24,947 bases of DNA from Bordetella parapertussis (lineage in GTDB: Bacteria; Cyanobacteriota; Cyanobacteriia; PCC-6307; Cyanobiaceae). Positions 13,381 through 21,623 of the stretch are shown here, in pieces. The stretch covers positions 1 through 24,947 of the forward strand of contig CALPMR020000010.1 in assembly GCA_943324725.2 (NCBI GenBank), read 5' to 3'. Position 1 is the stretch's first letter, and every line of letters begins with the position of its first letter. A program made the position numbers and the translations under genes. A model generated the notes under the pieces. That model did not search any database. It was not told where the DNA came from and was given only the letters and a program-made list of their open reading frames with translations.

Positions 13381-15268
13381 TCCCCTGCTGCTGGCCTTGC
13401 TGCTGGCCCTGGCGGTGTTGGTGGCGTTCTGGCGGCGCCGCCTGCCCCTGGAGCTGGTGGCGCTGGCTCTGGTGATCGCCGCCGCCCTGGCCGGCTGGCT
13501 CACGCCCCAGCAAGCCCTGGCCGGTTTCGGTAATCCGGCCACCCTGGCCGTGGTGGCGATGTTCGTGATCAGTGCGGCGGTGGTGCGCACCGGTGCCCTG
13601 GAGCCGATCGAGCGTTGGCTGGCGGGCTTTGCAGGCGCGGATCTGTCCCAGCAGTTGCTGTTGCTCGCCGTGGTGGTCGGCCCCTTGAGTGCGGTGCTCA
13701 GCAACACGGCCGTGGTGGCGATGTTCATCCCGGTGGTGGAGCGCTGGTGCCGGCGGCTCGGGGTCTCCCCATCGCGTCTGCTGATGCCCCTCTCCTTCCT
13801 GACCGTGCTGGCGGGCATGGGCACGGCCCTGGGTACCTCCACCACCCTGGTGGCCAGCGGCCTGTCCGAAGAGCTGGGTTTCGGCAGTTTCCGCCTGCTG
13901 CAGTTCACGCCCATGGCCCTGGTCACCTACGCGCTGGGGGTGCTGGTGCTGGTGCTGGTGGCGCCGCGGCTGCTGCCCAGCCAGCCGCCCCTGCCCCTGG
14001 CTGAGGCCCTCGAGAGCGATGACCGCAGCCGCGACGATCTGCGCGAATTGCAGGTGGCCGACGCTTCGCCATTGCTGGGTTGCAGCCTGGATGCCTCGTT
14101 GCTGCAGCACCGTTTCGACGTGCGGGTGCTCGCCCTGATTCAGGCGGGCGAATGGCTGTCGTTGCCCCTGGGGGAGCGGCGGCTGCAGCCGGGCGATGTG
14201 CTGGTGGTCCAGGGCCGCCGGCAGCGGCTGCTGGCCCTGGCCGAGGCCCAGGGTCTGACGCTGCTGCCTGAGGTCAGCATCAACCTGCGGGCCGGCGATG
14301 ACCAGACGCCAGTGGCACTGGCGCCGGAGGCGCAGGCTCCAGCGGGCCAGGCCCCAGCGGGGCAGGCCCCAGAGGGCCAGGCCCCAGAGGGGCAGGCGCC
14401 GGAGATCGGTCGACTGGATCTGGCGATCGCCGAGGTGATCGTGCCGGCGGGTTCGCCCCTGATCGGCCAGAGCCTGCGGGAACTGCGCTTCGCCCAGCGT
14501 TACAACGCCATGGTGCTGGCGATCCGGCGGGGTGAGGCGCTGCTGCGCGATCGCCTCGGCCAGGTCGAACTGCGCCTCGGCGATGCCCTGCTGCTCCAGG
14601 CTCCCGGGGCTGCGCTCAAGGCCCTGCAGGTCAGCGGCGATCTGTTGCTGGCCGAGCGGGCCGTGGCCCCCACCGACCGCCGCGACCGGCTGCCCTGGGC
14701 CGTGGCTCTGACCCTGGCCGTGATGGTGCTGTCCTTCTGGCGCAGTGACGCCCTGGCGATCTGGGCCCTGCTCGCCGTCGTGGGTCTGGTGGCCTTCCGG
14801 GTGCTGACCCCCCAGGAGGTCTATGGCGCCATCCGCTGGGATGTGGTGGTGCTGCTCGGCTCCCTGCTGCCCCTGGCCCAGTTGCTGGGCCGCTCCGGCG
14901 CCGAAGCGCTGCTGGTGGAAGGGCTGGCGACGCGGTTGGCAGCCTGGCCTCCCTACGGGGTGCTGCTCGGCCTCTATCTGGTCACCGCCCTGGCGACGGA
15001 GCTGGTGTCCAACCAGGCGGCCGTGACCCTGATGCTGCCCCTGGGGGTGGCGATCAGCCAGGGGGTGGGAGTCAGTGCCGGTGCGGCGATGGCGGTGATC
15101 ACCTTCGCGGCGTCCCACAGTTTTCTGACCCCGATCGGCTACCAGACCAACACGATGGTCTATGCCCTGGGCAACTACTCGTTTCTCGATTTCCTGCGGC
15201 TGGGCCTGCCGCTGACCCTGGCCCTGAGCCTGGTCACCCCCGCCCTGGCCCTGGGCCTTTCGCTGTAA
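13370..15268 (+). CDS. SLC13/DASS family anion permease with two TrkA-C domains
   Basis: This 632-residue membrane protein is predicted to import an anion, probably sulfate, with a cation. The ATG at 13370 is chosen because hydrophobic sequence starts at once (MLSDPLLLALLLALAVL); 32 extra upstream codons would be antisense to the prohibitin remnant. Half one has DASS features: GFGNPATLAVVAMFVIS and LSNTAVVAMFIPV. Two TrkA-C (RCK) domains lie at about residues 233-303 and 345-423, joined by a Pro/Ala/Gln linker built from a 15-bp repeat. Half two has ELVSNQAAVTLMLPLGV and the signature HSFLTPIGYQTNTMVYALG. The SNT/SNQ and TNT motifs bind sodium and substrate in the family. The context with cysA, cysT and cysW favours sulfate. 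TrkA-C domains suggest nucleotide or ion sensing. Confidence 0.9.
   Translation: MLSDPLLLALLLALAVLVAFWRRRLPLELVALALVIAAALAGWLTPQQALAGFGNPATLAVVAMFVISAAVVRTGALEPIERWLAGFAGADLSQQLLLLAVVVGPLSAVLSNTAVVAMFIPVVERWCRRLGVSPSRLLMPLSFLTVLAGMGTALGTSTTLVASGLSEELGFGSFRLLQFTPMALVTYALGVLVLVLVAPRLLPSQPPLPLAEALESDDRSRDDLRELQVADASPLLGCSLDASLLQHRFDVRVLALIQAGEWLSLPLGERRLQPGDVLVVQGRRQRLLALAEAQGLTLLPEVSINLRAGDDQTPVALAPEAQAPAGQAPAGQAPEGQAPEGQAPEIGRLDLAIAEVIVPAGSPLIGQSLRELRFAQRYNAMVLAIRRGEALLRDRLGQVELRLGDALLLQAPGAALKALQVSGDLLLAERAVAPTDRRDRLPWAVALTLAVMVLSFWRSDALAIWALLAVVGLVAFRVLTPQEVYGAIRWDVVVLLGSLLPLAQLLGRSGAEALLVEGLATRLAAWPPYGVLLGLYLVTALATELVSNQAAVTLMLPLGVAISQGVGVSAGAAMAVITFAASHSFLTPIGYQTNTMVYALGNYSFLDFLRLGLPLTLALSLVTPALALGLSL
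14333..14407 (+). repeat. Five in-frame 15-bp units in the SLC13 gene
   Basis: Units of CAGGCCCCAGCGGGC type start at 14333, 14348, 14363, 14378 and 14393, with few changes. They encode QAP(A/E)G repeats in the linker between the two TrkA-C domains. A 15-bp period keeps the frame, so the unit count can change freely. Confidence 0.9.
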
Positions 15269-15355
15269 ATACACTGTGCCGATCTGGATGGTGAAAGCAC
15301 AGCCAGCGTCACCGCTCCCAGCTGCTCCAGGCCTTTGAGGAGGTGATCCGGGGTT

Positions 15356-15376
15356 CGGGGCTGGTCCTCAGCCCCG
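15356..15376. terminator. Hairpin between convergent SLC13 and second cysA genes
   Basis: CGGGGCTG and CAGCCCCG form a perfect 8-bp stem with a 5-nt loop. It lies between two genes that end towards each other, so it may terminate both. There is no T run on either side. Confidence 0.35.
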
Positions 15377-15388
15377 CCTGAATGGACA

Positions 15389-15439
15389 GGCTGTCTGGCC
15401 GCTCTGTCTAGCCGCTCTGTCAAGCCGCGCTGTCTGGCC
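15389..15439. repeat. Four tandem units of 12-13 bp
   Basis: GCTCTGTCTAGCC-type units occupy 15389-15400 (12 bp), 15401-15413, 15414-15426 and 15427-15439. They lie just after the stop of the second cysA gene on its 3' side. Confidence 0.85.
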
Positions 15440-15463
15440 GGACGGATCGATTCGGGGTCCGGG

Positions 15464-16561
15464 TCAGTCGAAGCTGCGCACGGCCCGGGGCCGCAGATGC
15501 AGGCGGGAGCCATGGGTCAGGTTGTTGTCGATGGCGTTGAAGCGCTCGCGGGGCACCTGGGCGCAGATCAGCTGGCCGTTGTCGAGCAGCAGCTCGGCAT
15601 GGACGTCCTTGCCCAGGTGAATCAGGCGTTTGAGCACGGCCGGAAAGCTGCGCTCCAGCGGTTCATCGAACAGATCGAGATCGTGGGGCCGGATGAACAG
15701 CTCCCGCTCCAGCGGGATCAATTCCCTGGCCTTGCCCTGTTCCCTGCCATTGGTGTCGGCCGCGGCAGCCTTGCCGCCAGGGCTCTCGCGAGCGTCGCCG
15801 GCCTCAAGCACGCTGGCCCCGGCCGCCCCCAGGCTGGCGCAGGAGAGCACATTCACCTCCCCCACAAATCGCATCACAAACGGACTGGCCGGCTCGTCGT
15901 AGATCTCGGCGGGGCTGCCGATCTGCTCGATGCGCCCCTGGTTCATCACCACGATCGTGTTGGCCACCTCCATCGCCTCCTCCTGGTCGTGGGTGACGAT
16001 CACGGTGGTGACGCCGGTCTGCTCCTGGAGACTGCGCAGCCAGGCCCGCAGCTCCTTGCGCACCTTGGCATCGAGGGCGCTGAACGGTTCATCGAGCAGC
16101 AGCACCTGGGGCTGCACCGCCAGGGCCCGCGCCAGGGAAACCCGCTGCCTCTGGCCGCCGGAGAGCTGGGAGGGATAGCGATTGCCGTAGCCCCCCAGCT
16201 GCACCAGGTTGAGCAGTTCTTCCACCCGATGCTGGATCTTCGGCTTCGACCACTGGCGCAGCTCCAGGCCGAAGGCGAGGTTCTGCCGCACGGTGCGGTG
16301 CTTGAACAGGGCGAAGTGCTGGAAGACGAAGCCCACATGGCGCTCCTGCACCGACATGGCGGTGGCTTCCTTGCCATTGATGTAGACGTGGCCGGCATCA
16401 ACGCTCTCCAGCCCGGCGATCAGGCGCAGCAGGGTGCTCTTGCCGCAACCGGAAGGCCCCAGCAGGGCCAGCAGCGAACCCGTTTCGACATCAAGGCTGA
16501 GATCGTCGACGGCTTTGAAGTCGCCGAACTGCTTGCTCACATGGCTGACTCGGATTCCCAT
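15464..16561 (-). CDS. cysA: Sulfate/thiosulfate ABC transporter ATP-binding protein (second copy)
   Basis: This 365-residue paralogue of the CysA at 9429-10472 has every motif at the same place: Walker [10 protein letters not shown] at 35-43, Q-loop FVFQHFALF, signature LSGGQRQR, Walker [13 protein letters not shown] and switch VTHDQ. The ATPase halves align without gaps by eye. The C-terminal half carries a low-complexity insert of some 40 residues (around [20 protein letters not shown]) before [14 protein letters not shown]. The gene starts 9 bp after the peroxiredoxin stop and is probably its operon partner. No second permease pair is present, so it must share CysT/CysW or serve another transporter. 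Confidence 0.94.
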   Translation of the reverse strand: MGIRVSHVSKQFGDFKAVDDLSLDVETGSLLALLGPSGCGKSTLLRLIAGLESVDAGHVYINGKEATAMSVQERHVGFVFQHFALFKHRTVRQNLAFGLELRQWSKPKIQHRVEELLNLVQLGGYGNRYPSQLSGGQRQRVSLARALAVQPQVLLLDEPFSALDAKVRKELRAWLRSLQEQTGVTTVIVTHDQEEAMEVANTIVVMNQGRIEQIGSPAEIYDEPASPFVMRFVGEVNVLSCASLGAAGASVLEAGDARESPGGKAAAADTNGREQGKARELIPLERELFIRPHDLDLFDEPLERSFPAVLKRLIHLGKDVHAELLLDNGQLICAQVPRERFNAIDNNLTHGSRLHLRPRAVRSFD

Positions 16562-16570
16562 GGCAGGCGA

Positions 16571-17206
16571 TCAGCGATTCGGCTGGGGGGTGAAGCGCAG
16601 ATAGGGACGCACCTCGGTGACGCCTTTGGGGAAGCGGACCTTGGCGTCCTCGGTCGAGATCGAGGCAACCACCACCACGTCGTCGCCGTCCTTCCAGTTC
16701 ACCGGCGTGGCCACCTGGTGGTATTCGGTGAGCTGCAGGGAGTCGATCACCCGCAGGATTTCAGCGAAGTTGCGGCCGGTGCTGGCTGGATAGGTGATCT
16801 GCAGGCGCAGTTTCTTGTTGGGATCGATGATCAGCACCGAGCGCACCGTCAGGGTGCTGCTGGCATTGGGATGGATGAAGCCGTACAGCTCGCTCACCCG
16901 CCGGTCGGCATCGGCCAGGATCGGATAGTCGACTGTGGTGTACTGGGTTTCGTTGATGTCGCCGATCCAGCCCCGATGGCTCTCGGCCGAATCCACGCTC
17001 AGGGCGATCGTCTTGACGTTGCGCTTCTCCCATTCGGGGCGCAGCCGGGCCACTTCCCCCAGCTCGGTGGTGCACACCGGCGTGTAGTCGGCGGGGTGGG
17101 AGAAGAGCACCACCCAGCTGTCAGCGGCGAACTCGTAGAAGTTGATCGGGCCGAGCTGGGACTCCTGGCTGAAATCGGGAACGACATCACCGAGCTGCAG
17201 GGTCAT
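16571..17206 (-). CDS. 1-Cys peroxiredoxin (Prx6 type)
   Basis: This 211-residue thiol peroxidase reduces hydrogen peroxide and organic hydroperoxides. The peroxidatic Cys45 lies in the family motif SHPADYTPVCTTELGEVARL. There is no second cysteine, so there is no resolving Cys and reduction depends on an outside thiol. The active-site Arg falls in LTVRSVLIIDP. The C-terminal dimer domain (PVNWKDGDDVVVV, KGVTEVRPYLRFTPQPN) and length fit Prx6. It is cytoplasmic, with no signal peptide. The second cysA follows after 9 bp. Pairing with a sulfate ATPase suggests that both respond to sulfur or oxidative stress, which is inference. Confidence 0.95.
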   Translation of the reverse strand: MTLQLGDVVPDFSQESQLGPINFYEFAADSWVVLFSHPADYTPVCTTELGEVARLRPEWEKRNVKTIALSVDSAESHRGWIGDINETQYTTVDYPILADADRRVSELYGFIHPNASSTLTVRSVLIIDPNKKLRLQITYPASTGRNFAEILRVIDSLQLTEYHQVATPVNWKDGDDVVVVASISTEDAKVRFPKGVTEVRPYLRFTPQPNR

Positions 17207-17307
17207 GGGAGCTGGAGCGTGGAAGGGATGGCCCCACCCTCAGGCCGCCGCCCCCGGCAGGATGTGGCCGCTGCCAGCTGGGCATGTTCCTGGTGATACA
17301 ACGCCGC

Positions 17308-17523
17308 TCAGACCCGGTACTGGGCATCCACCCAGCAGCGCGGCAGGGCTTCACCGGAGGGGAAGCTGAGCTCGGCCTTGTCGAAGTGGTGCGGATCCTG
17401 CAGTTCCTCGCCGTTGTGCATGCGGGCCTTGACCGCGGGGGCGAACGGATCAAACAGCTGCTTGAGATCGAGCACCTCCACCACAGCCCCCTCGCTTTCG
17501 TGCTGATGCAGGGTCAGAAACAT
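17308..17523 (-). CDS. Small conserved hypothetical protein, 71 residues
   Basis: The ATG at 17523 gives a 71-residue hydrophilic protein opening MFLTLHQHESEGAVVEVLDL and closing SFPSGEALPRCWVDAQYRV. A much longer leftward frame through it is the antisense shadow of the oxidoreductase gene. The sequence, with FDPF, GEELQDP and FPSGEPLPRCW-like stretches, looks like a short cyanobacterial protein seen near redox or sulfur genes. I know no function for it. One cysteine in PRCW is the only obvious reactive residue. It is divergent from the SQR gene, with 225 bp between starts, so shared control is likely. Confidence 0.75.
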   Translation of the reverse strand: MFLTLHQHESEGAVVEVLDLKQLFDPFAPAVKARMHNGEELQDPHHFDKAELSFPSGEALPRCWVDAQYRV

Positions 17524-17627
17524 GGTGGTGCTCCGCGGCGGGATGGTTGCAGTCTGGGGCCGTTGCGAGCAACTGGATCGCTTGGCTGCACAGGCCTTCA
17601 CCCTGTCCGGGGCAGCCCCGAGCCCCA

Positions 17628-17642
17628 GGCCCCGCCGGGGCC
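17628..17642. repeat. 15-bp palindrome in the SQR divergent promoter region
   Basis: GGCCCCGCCGGGGCC is a perfect palindrome about one centre base, 107 bp before the SQR start and 105 bp from the divergent start. It could be a structural or regulator site. Confidence 0.45.
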
Positions 17643-17748
17643 GGTTTCGGTGACAGTTCGCCAGCGGATGGACACCGGCGCTGACGGCCAGGGGCTGCGG
17701 GTGTAGATCCAGGGAATCCAGATCAACGTTTGCACCGTCAAAGGCGCC

Positions 17749-18990
17749 ATGGCCCATCACCAGATCCTGATTGTCGGCGGCGGCGCCGCGGGGCTCACGG
17801 CAGCCAGCCAGCTGAAGCGGGCCCGGCCCCAGCTGCAGATCGCTGTCCTCGAGCCGGCGAGCGATCACTACTACCAACCCGGCTGGACCCTGGTGGGAGC
17901 CGGTGTCTTCAGCCTCGAGCAGACCCGCCGCGACGAAGCGTCCCTGATCCCTGCCGGGGTGCACTGGATCCGGGAGGGGGCCGCGGCTTTTGATCCGGCG
18001 GCCAACACGGTCACCACCAGTGGCGGCAGCAGCCTCAGCTACGACGTGCTGATCGTGGCCACGGGCATCAAGCTCTGCTGGGATCAGATCAAGGGCCTGC
18101 CTGAAGCCCTCGGCAGCCAGGGCATCACCAGCAATTACCGCAAGGATCTGCTCGATTACACCTGGAAGACGATCCAGGCGTTCCAGGGGGGCAACGCCCT
18201 GTTCACCTTCCCGCAGACGCCGATCAAGTGCGCCGGGGCACCGCAGAAAATCATGTACCTGGCGGACGATGTCTTCCAGCGCTCCGCCGTCGTCGCCGCC
18301 CGCACCACCGTCACCTATTGCACGGCCACGCCGGGGATCTTTGCGATCCCCACCTTCGCCGAGCCGCTGAAAAAGGTGGTGGCCCGCCGCGGCATCCAGA
18401 CCCGCTTCCTGCACACCCTCAAGGAGATCCGGCCGACCAGCAAGGAGGCCGTCTTCGATGTCAAAGACGGCGATAGCAGCCGTGAGGAGGTGATCCCCTT
18501 CGCGATGATCCACGTCACGCCGCCGATGGCCGCTCCCGATGTGGTGGCCACCAGTCCCCTGGCGGTGCAGGGGCCAGGCGGCTGGGTGGAGGTCGACAAG
18601 TTCAGCACCCAGCATGTGCGCTATCCGAATGTCTTCTCCCTGGGCGATGTCTCCTCGCTGCCCAACTCCAAGACGGCGGCGGCGATCCGCGGCCAGGCGC
18701 CGGTGCTGGTGGCCAATCTGCTGGCTTTCCTCGATGGCCAGCCTCTGACTGCCCGCTACGACGGCTATGCCTGCTGTCCGCTGATCACCGGCTACGGCCG
18801 CGCGATCATGGCGGAGTTCAACTATGACGGCCAGCCGATGCCGTCGTTCCCCCTCGATCCCACCCAGGAGCGCGCCAGCATGTGGCTGGTGAAGAAGAAT
18901 GTGCTGCCCTGGCTGTACTGGAATCGCATGCTCAAGGGTCATGAGCACGAACGTCGTTTCATGCCTGGGCTGGCCAAAGCGGCTCAGTAG
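17749..18990 (+). CDS. sqr: Sulfide:quinone oxidoreductase, type II
   Basis: This 413-residue flavoprotein should oxidise sulfide to sulfane sulfur and pass electrons to the quinone pool. The FAD motif is VGGGAAG (9-15). HYYQPGWTLVGAG at about 44-56 is characteristic of type II enzymes. The two redox cysteines of that group are visible: Cys161 in IKCAGAPQKIMYL and Cys343 in CCPLITGYGRAIMAEF, matching human SQOR Cys201 and Cys379. A third cysteine lies in LCWDQIKGL. NVFSLGDVSSLPNSKTAAAI is the second FAD-contact region. It has no membrane span and should sit on the membrane surface. The ATG at 17749 follows a divergent region shared with the 71-residue protein. Confidence 0.93.
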   Translation: MAHHQILIVGGGAAGLTAASQLKRARPQLQIAVLEPASDHYYQPGWTLVGAGVFSLEQTRRDEASLIPAGVHWIREGAAAFDPAANTVTTSGGSSLSYDVLIVATGIKLCWDQIKGLPEALGSQGITSNYRKDLLDYTWKTIQAFQGGNALFTFPQTPIKCAGAPQKIMYLADDVFQRSAVVAARTTVTYCTATPGIFAIPTFAEPLKKVVARRGIQTRFLHTLKEIRPTSKEAVFDVKDGDSSREEVIPFAMIHVTPPMAAPDVVATSPLAVQGPGGWVEVDKFSTQHVRYPNVFSLGDVSSLPNSKTAAAIRGQAPVLVANLLAFLDGQPLTARYDGYACCPLITGYGRAIMAEFNYDGQPMPSFPLDPTQERASMWLVKKNVLPWLYWNRMLKGHEHERRFMPGLAKAAQ

Positions 18991-19442
18991 GTCCAGTTCT
19001 GGCGGGTCTGCAGGCTGTAGGTGCCATCACGCACCGCCACCCTGGCGGCCATCAGGCCCAGCTCATGCAACAGGTCGGCCTGGTGCTGCAGGCTGCGCAG
19101 CGTCGGTTCGTCGATCGGCAGAATCGAGCGCTCCAGGATGTGTGGATAGAGCGTTTCCAGCACGTCTGGATCAAAGGAATCGGCTCGGTTCTGATCGAGA
19201 GCCTGCCCAAATCGTTGGCGATAGAGATCGGCAATCGATTGTCCTCGATAGGTGCTCCGTGCCGGGGTGGGGGCATAGGGCCTCCACACCAGCCAAACGT
19301 CCAATTCACCCTGGCGAAAGCGCGTCAGCATTTTCAGGGCCCCGGGCTCCCTGGCCAGGGAGCTCCATGCCGGCGCGTGAGGGGCTGTTCGGTTGAGGGC
19401 TGTTGCCCCACAAGCATTGGTCACAACAACGGCTGAAGCCAT
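18984..19442 (-). pseudogene. Decayed sulfonate/taurine-type ABC substrate-binding protein
   Basis: The 152-codon frame carries parts of an SsuA/TauA-like binding protein. LTRFRQGELDVWLVWRPYA matches the hinge stretch usually seen as FxxGxVDAWxxWDPY. ILPIDEPTLRSLQHQADLLHELGL matches the C-terminal helix (PIDxxVxxxLQxxADxxxxxGL). In intact proteins about 100 residues lie between these parts; here only about 60 do, and they are poorly matched. The upstream half of the protein is absent, and the preceding open frame is low-complexity. It overlaps the 3' end of the SQR gene by a few bases. Loss of a sulfonate transporter fits the sulfur context, but the family assignment is moderate. Confidence 0.5.
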
Positions 19443-20498
19443 GACGGTGGATCCCTCAGCACTTCTGCGACTGCTGAAGGCATCATTGGCAGACGCAGTG
19501 GTGATCGATGCTGGAGCGACGGATGGGAGCGTTGCAGCAATGGCAGTGGACGTTGCTGTGCTGGATGCAGCGCCAGGGATCTTCCTGCTGGGATCGGCCC
19601 TGATCGGCTGCCCGTCAGATCATCGTGCCGCACCGAGCGTTGTCAGCTGCGCTGGTTGTTGTGATTCCTGGCTGCATCTCTCAATCATGATCAGCCAGCC
19701 CTGGATCGTGATAGTCGCAACCCCCAGGCGGTGCAATTGAGGCCCGATGATTGCCGTCCTTCGTGCGAATTGGATTGCTGAGAGAGGGAACGCAGCAGGC
19801 GCTCGAGCAACGAGATGAATCGAGCTGTCGTACTGGTGTGGGGCAGGCGAGGCAAGGGCTGATCAGCAACGATTGGATTGATGAGTGCTGATCCTTCGGC
19901 GGCCAATCGATCGATTCAGGCTGAGGTGTCTGGGGCCTGTCGCTGGCACGGCGAACCATGGCTGAGCAATCAGGTGCAGAACAATCAGCTGCTTGGTCGT
20001 CAATTGCCGCTAGATCATTTGCAGCACTACTCTGTTGTGACACGAAGCAGGATCAGCGGTTAAGGTGGTAGAGACGCTGCCATTGCCTGATGCCCTACAA
20101 TGGTGACGCGGGTCTATCTCCTTCAGTATTCAGAGCCCTTGCGGGGCAAAAGATTTGAACTTTGGTGTCAAGGGAGGCGGCGGATGTCTCGAAACCCCTT
20201 TGCCACCGCAGTGAACGGTCACGAAGTTGTTGAATGTGAGATTAATCAACGTCATTCCAGATAGGGCCAGCTGTGTAGCAGCTGAGCCTGAGGTCGCCCG
20301 GCTTCGGGCGCGGTTTGGCAGGTGGTGACAACGGTTTAACTTAGGCTGATAAACGGCATTTTCTGAGTTCAAAGGGTATAATGCCAGTCACATTAGTTGC
20401 CCCATTGTGCTGTTACATTTTGATCTCAATGGTCGAATGGAGTGCCGCCACTGGAGAGCCGCTGTGGCGCCTTCTGCGGGAGCCGGTGCAGGGTTTAA
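19443..20498. other. Gene-poor stretch before the cadD remnant
   Basis: Several open frames of 60-120 codons exist on both strands (for example 19441-19740 and 19681-20043), but none shows a known motif, clear start or codon pattern. The left part may be eroded upstream sequence of the sulfonate-binding remnant. Near 20268-20310 there are two hairpins: CAGCTG-N5-CAGCTG and CGCCCG-GCTT-CGGGCG. GC content drops along this stretch. Confidence 0.5.
20268..20310. repeat. Two adjacent hairpins
   Basis: CAGCTG pairs with a second CAGCTG (20268-20273 and 20279-20284). CGCCCG pairs with CGGGCG around a GCTT tetraloop (20295-20310). No T run follows. They may belong to the leader of the former cadD gene. 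Confidence 0.5.
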
Positions 20499-21207
20499 TG
20501 CATCGAATGGATCCTGGCAACACTGCAAATTGCGCTTGGAGCAGGTCTGGCTACCACTTTTGATGACAACATTGACCTCACGGGATTTTTGCTGAGGTTG
20601 ATCGCAATTTTCGCCTCGCCCATGTGGTGGTGGGAGAGTTGCTGGGTTTTTCGCTGCTGCTGGCTATCCGCCTGATTGGCTTTGCGCTTGGCCTGGTGAT
20701 CCCCACGGAGCGCATCGGCTTGCTGGGACTGTTGCCAATCTTGATCAGAATCCTCAATCTCCTCGATAGCTTGAAGTCCAAGGTCAGCCTTGCAGCCGTG
20801 AACTTCCAATCTGACCAGACGTTTGGCCATAGCAACAATCCTCCCCAGCAATCACAGAGCCAAAGAGTCCAATCGTATGCTGCTGCGCGGATACAGCAGC
20901 GCCGCTTTCAGCACCCTTCCCCATATCTTGTCGTCAGCAAACCAGTGGCTGCCTTGGCCCAACGTCAGCGTGGCTTCGTGTTGCGACGGACTTCAATGCT
21001 GAATCTGCTGCGCTCTATTCGATTAATACTCTCTGGTTGCTGCTCTCATCCAATATCTCTAGAATGCCGGGAATTGCAATTGTGCTCACCCGCTATGCTC
21101 GCTTTACTCTCCCATTTGTGTTGATGGGGTGGGGCCTGCGTATTTTGCCAGGTTCCGGTGGCTTGCGTTTATCGCTGCTGTGGTGCTCGTCCCTGTCGGG
21201 CAATTGA
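20499..21207 (+). pseudogene. CadD-type cadmium resistance transporter, frameshifted
   Basis: Three frames together read as a Cad-family membrane protein. The first has IEWILATLQIALGAGLATTF then DDNIDLTGF, the family start, where an in-frame ATG is missing. After the T run at 20586-20590 the frame changes and reads EVDRNFRLAHVVVGELLGFS, then GLVIPTERIGLLGLLPILI. One added T would join both parts (LTGFFAEVDRNFR). Further on a third frame carries SRMPGIAIVLTRYARFTLPF then VLMGWGLRIL, the family C-terminus, ending at a stop at 21205. The middle, with the usual NGGDN region, is not recognisable. CadD proteins export cadmium or act as permeases of unclear specificity. At least two frameshifts and a lost middle make it non-functional. 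Confidence 0.8.
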
Positions 21208-21392
21208 TTGACTGCCGCAAGCGATCAGGTCTTGGGCTATGGCGATTGTTGCAATATTGGGGCGTCGTCTGATGCTTGCCTCTGCCTGTCAATCCAGCAC
21301 TGGAAGGAATTTTATTTCGATTTACAATGGTGCGAGTCCCGGTAGGGGGTGATGACGTGCTCATTGAGTCGTCCAGTTTTTGCTAGAATCTA

Positions 21393-21623
21393 TCAGGCTG
21401 ATTTGCCCTGGTTAAGTGAAGGTTTTAGGTCGATTGTGTTGGTGCTTAAGGGGGGAGGTGGCGGGCAGGTTGGGCGACTTAGCAGTGCAGATTCAATAAG
21501 ATAGGCGGCAAGGTTGCTGATCGATCGCCCTTCGTTCTGGCTCTCATTGATCAGTCTTTCGTACGTAATCCATGGAATTGTGACTGAAACTCTCACAGGT
21601 GATCTGAACCTTTGTGGAGCCAT
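21393..21623 (-). CDS. Ribbon-helix-helix (CopG-like) DNA-binding protein
   Basis: This encodes 76 residues. Residues 9-46 fit a ribbon-helix-helix fold: RVSVTIPWITYERLINESQ is strand plus helix one, and GRSISNLAAYLIESAL is turn plus helix two. Cyanobacteria carry many such short proteins, often annotated CopG-like or hypothetical, as plasmid-type regulators or antitoxins. A proline run (PTCPPPPPL) and a variable tail follow. No toxin gene is adjacent, so an antitoxin role is not supported. It stands alone on the minus strand, next to the cadD remnant. Confidence 0.78.
   Translation of the reverse strand: MAPQRFRSPVRVSVTIPWITYERLINESQNEGRSISNLAAYLIESALLSRPTCPPPPPLSTNTIDLKPSLNQGKSA

Noticed and set aside
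13328..15274. Long leftward frame of 648 codons opposite the SLC13 gene
   Set aside because: It is Gln/His/Gly-rich, lacks any motif and mirrors the codon bias of the real gene on the other strand.
15497..17296. Rightward 599-codon frame opposite the second cysA and the peroxiredoxin
   Set aside because: Low-complexity His/Gly/Gln-rich translation, antisense to two well-supported genes.
17308..18948. Leftward 546-codon frame covering the SQR gene
   Set aside because: Only its last 71 codons (17308-17523) look like protein; the rest is antisense to the clear SQR coding sequence.
19441..19740. Rightward 99-codon frame with an Ala/Val-rich, membrane-like content
   Set aside because: It overlaps the decayed binding-protein frame, shows no family feature and looks like noncoding bias.
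20130..20215. tRNA- or tmRNA-like 3' end on the minus strand (TTCAAAT loop with AAAG/CTTT stem, and a nearby GGTTTCGA stretch)
   Set aside because: No D-arm, anticodon arm or matching acceptor stem can be folded around either T-arm-like motif, so neither a tRNA gene nor a firm attachment site is supported.
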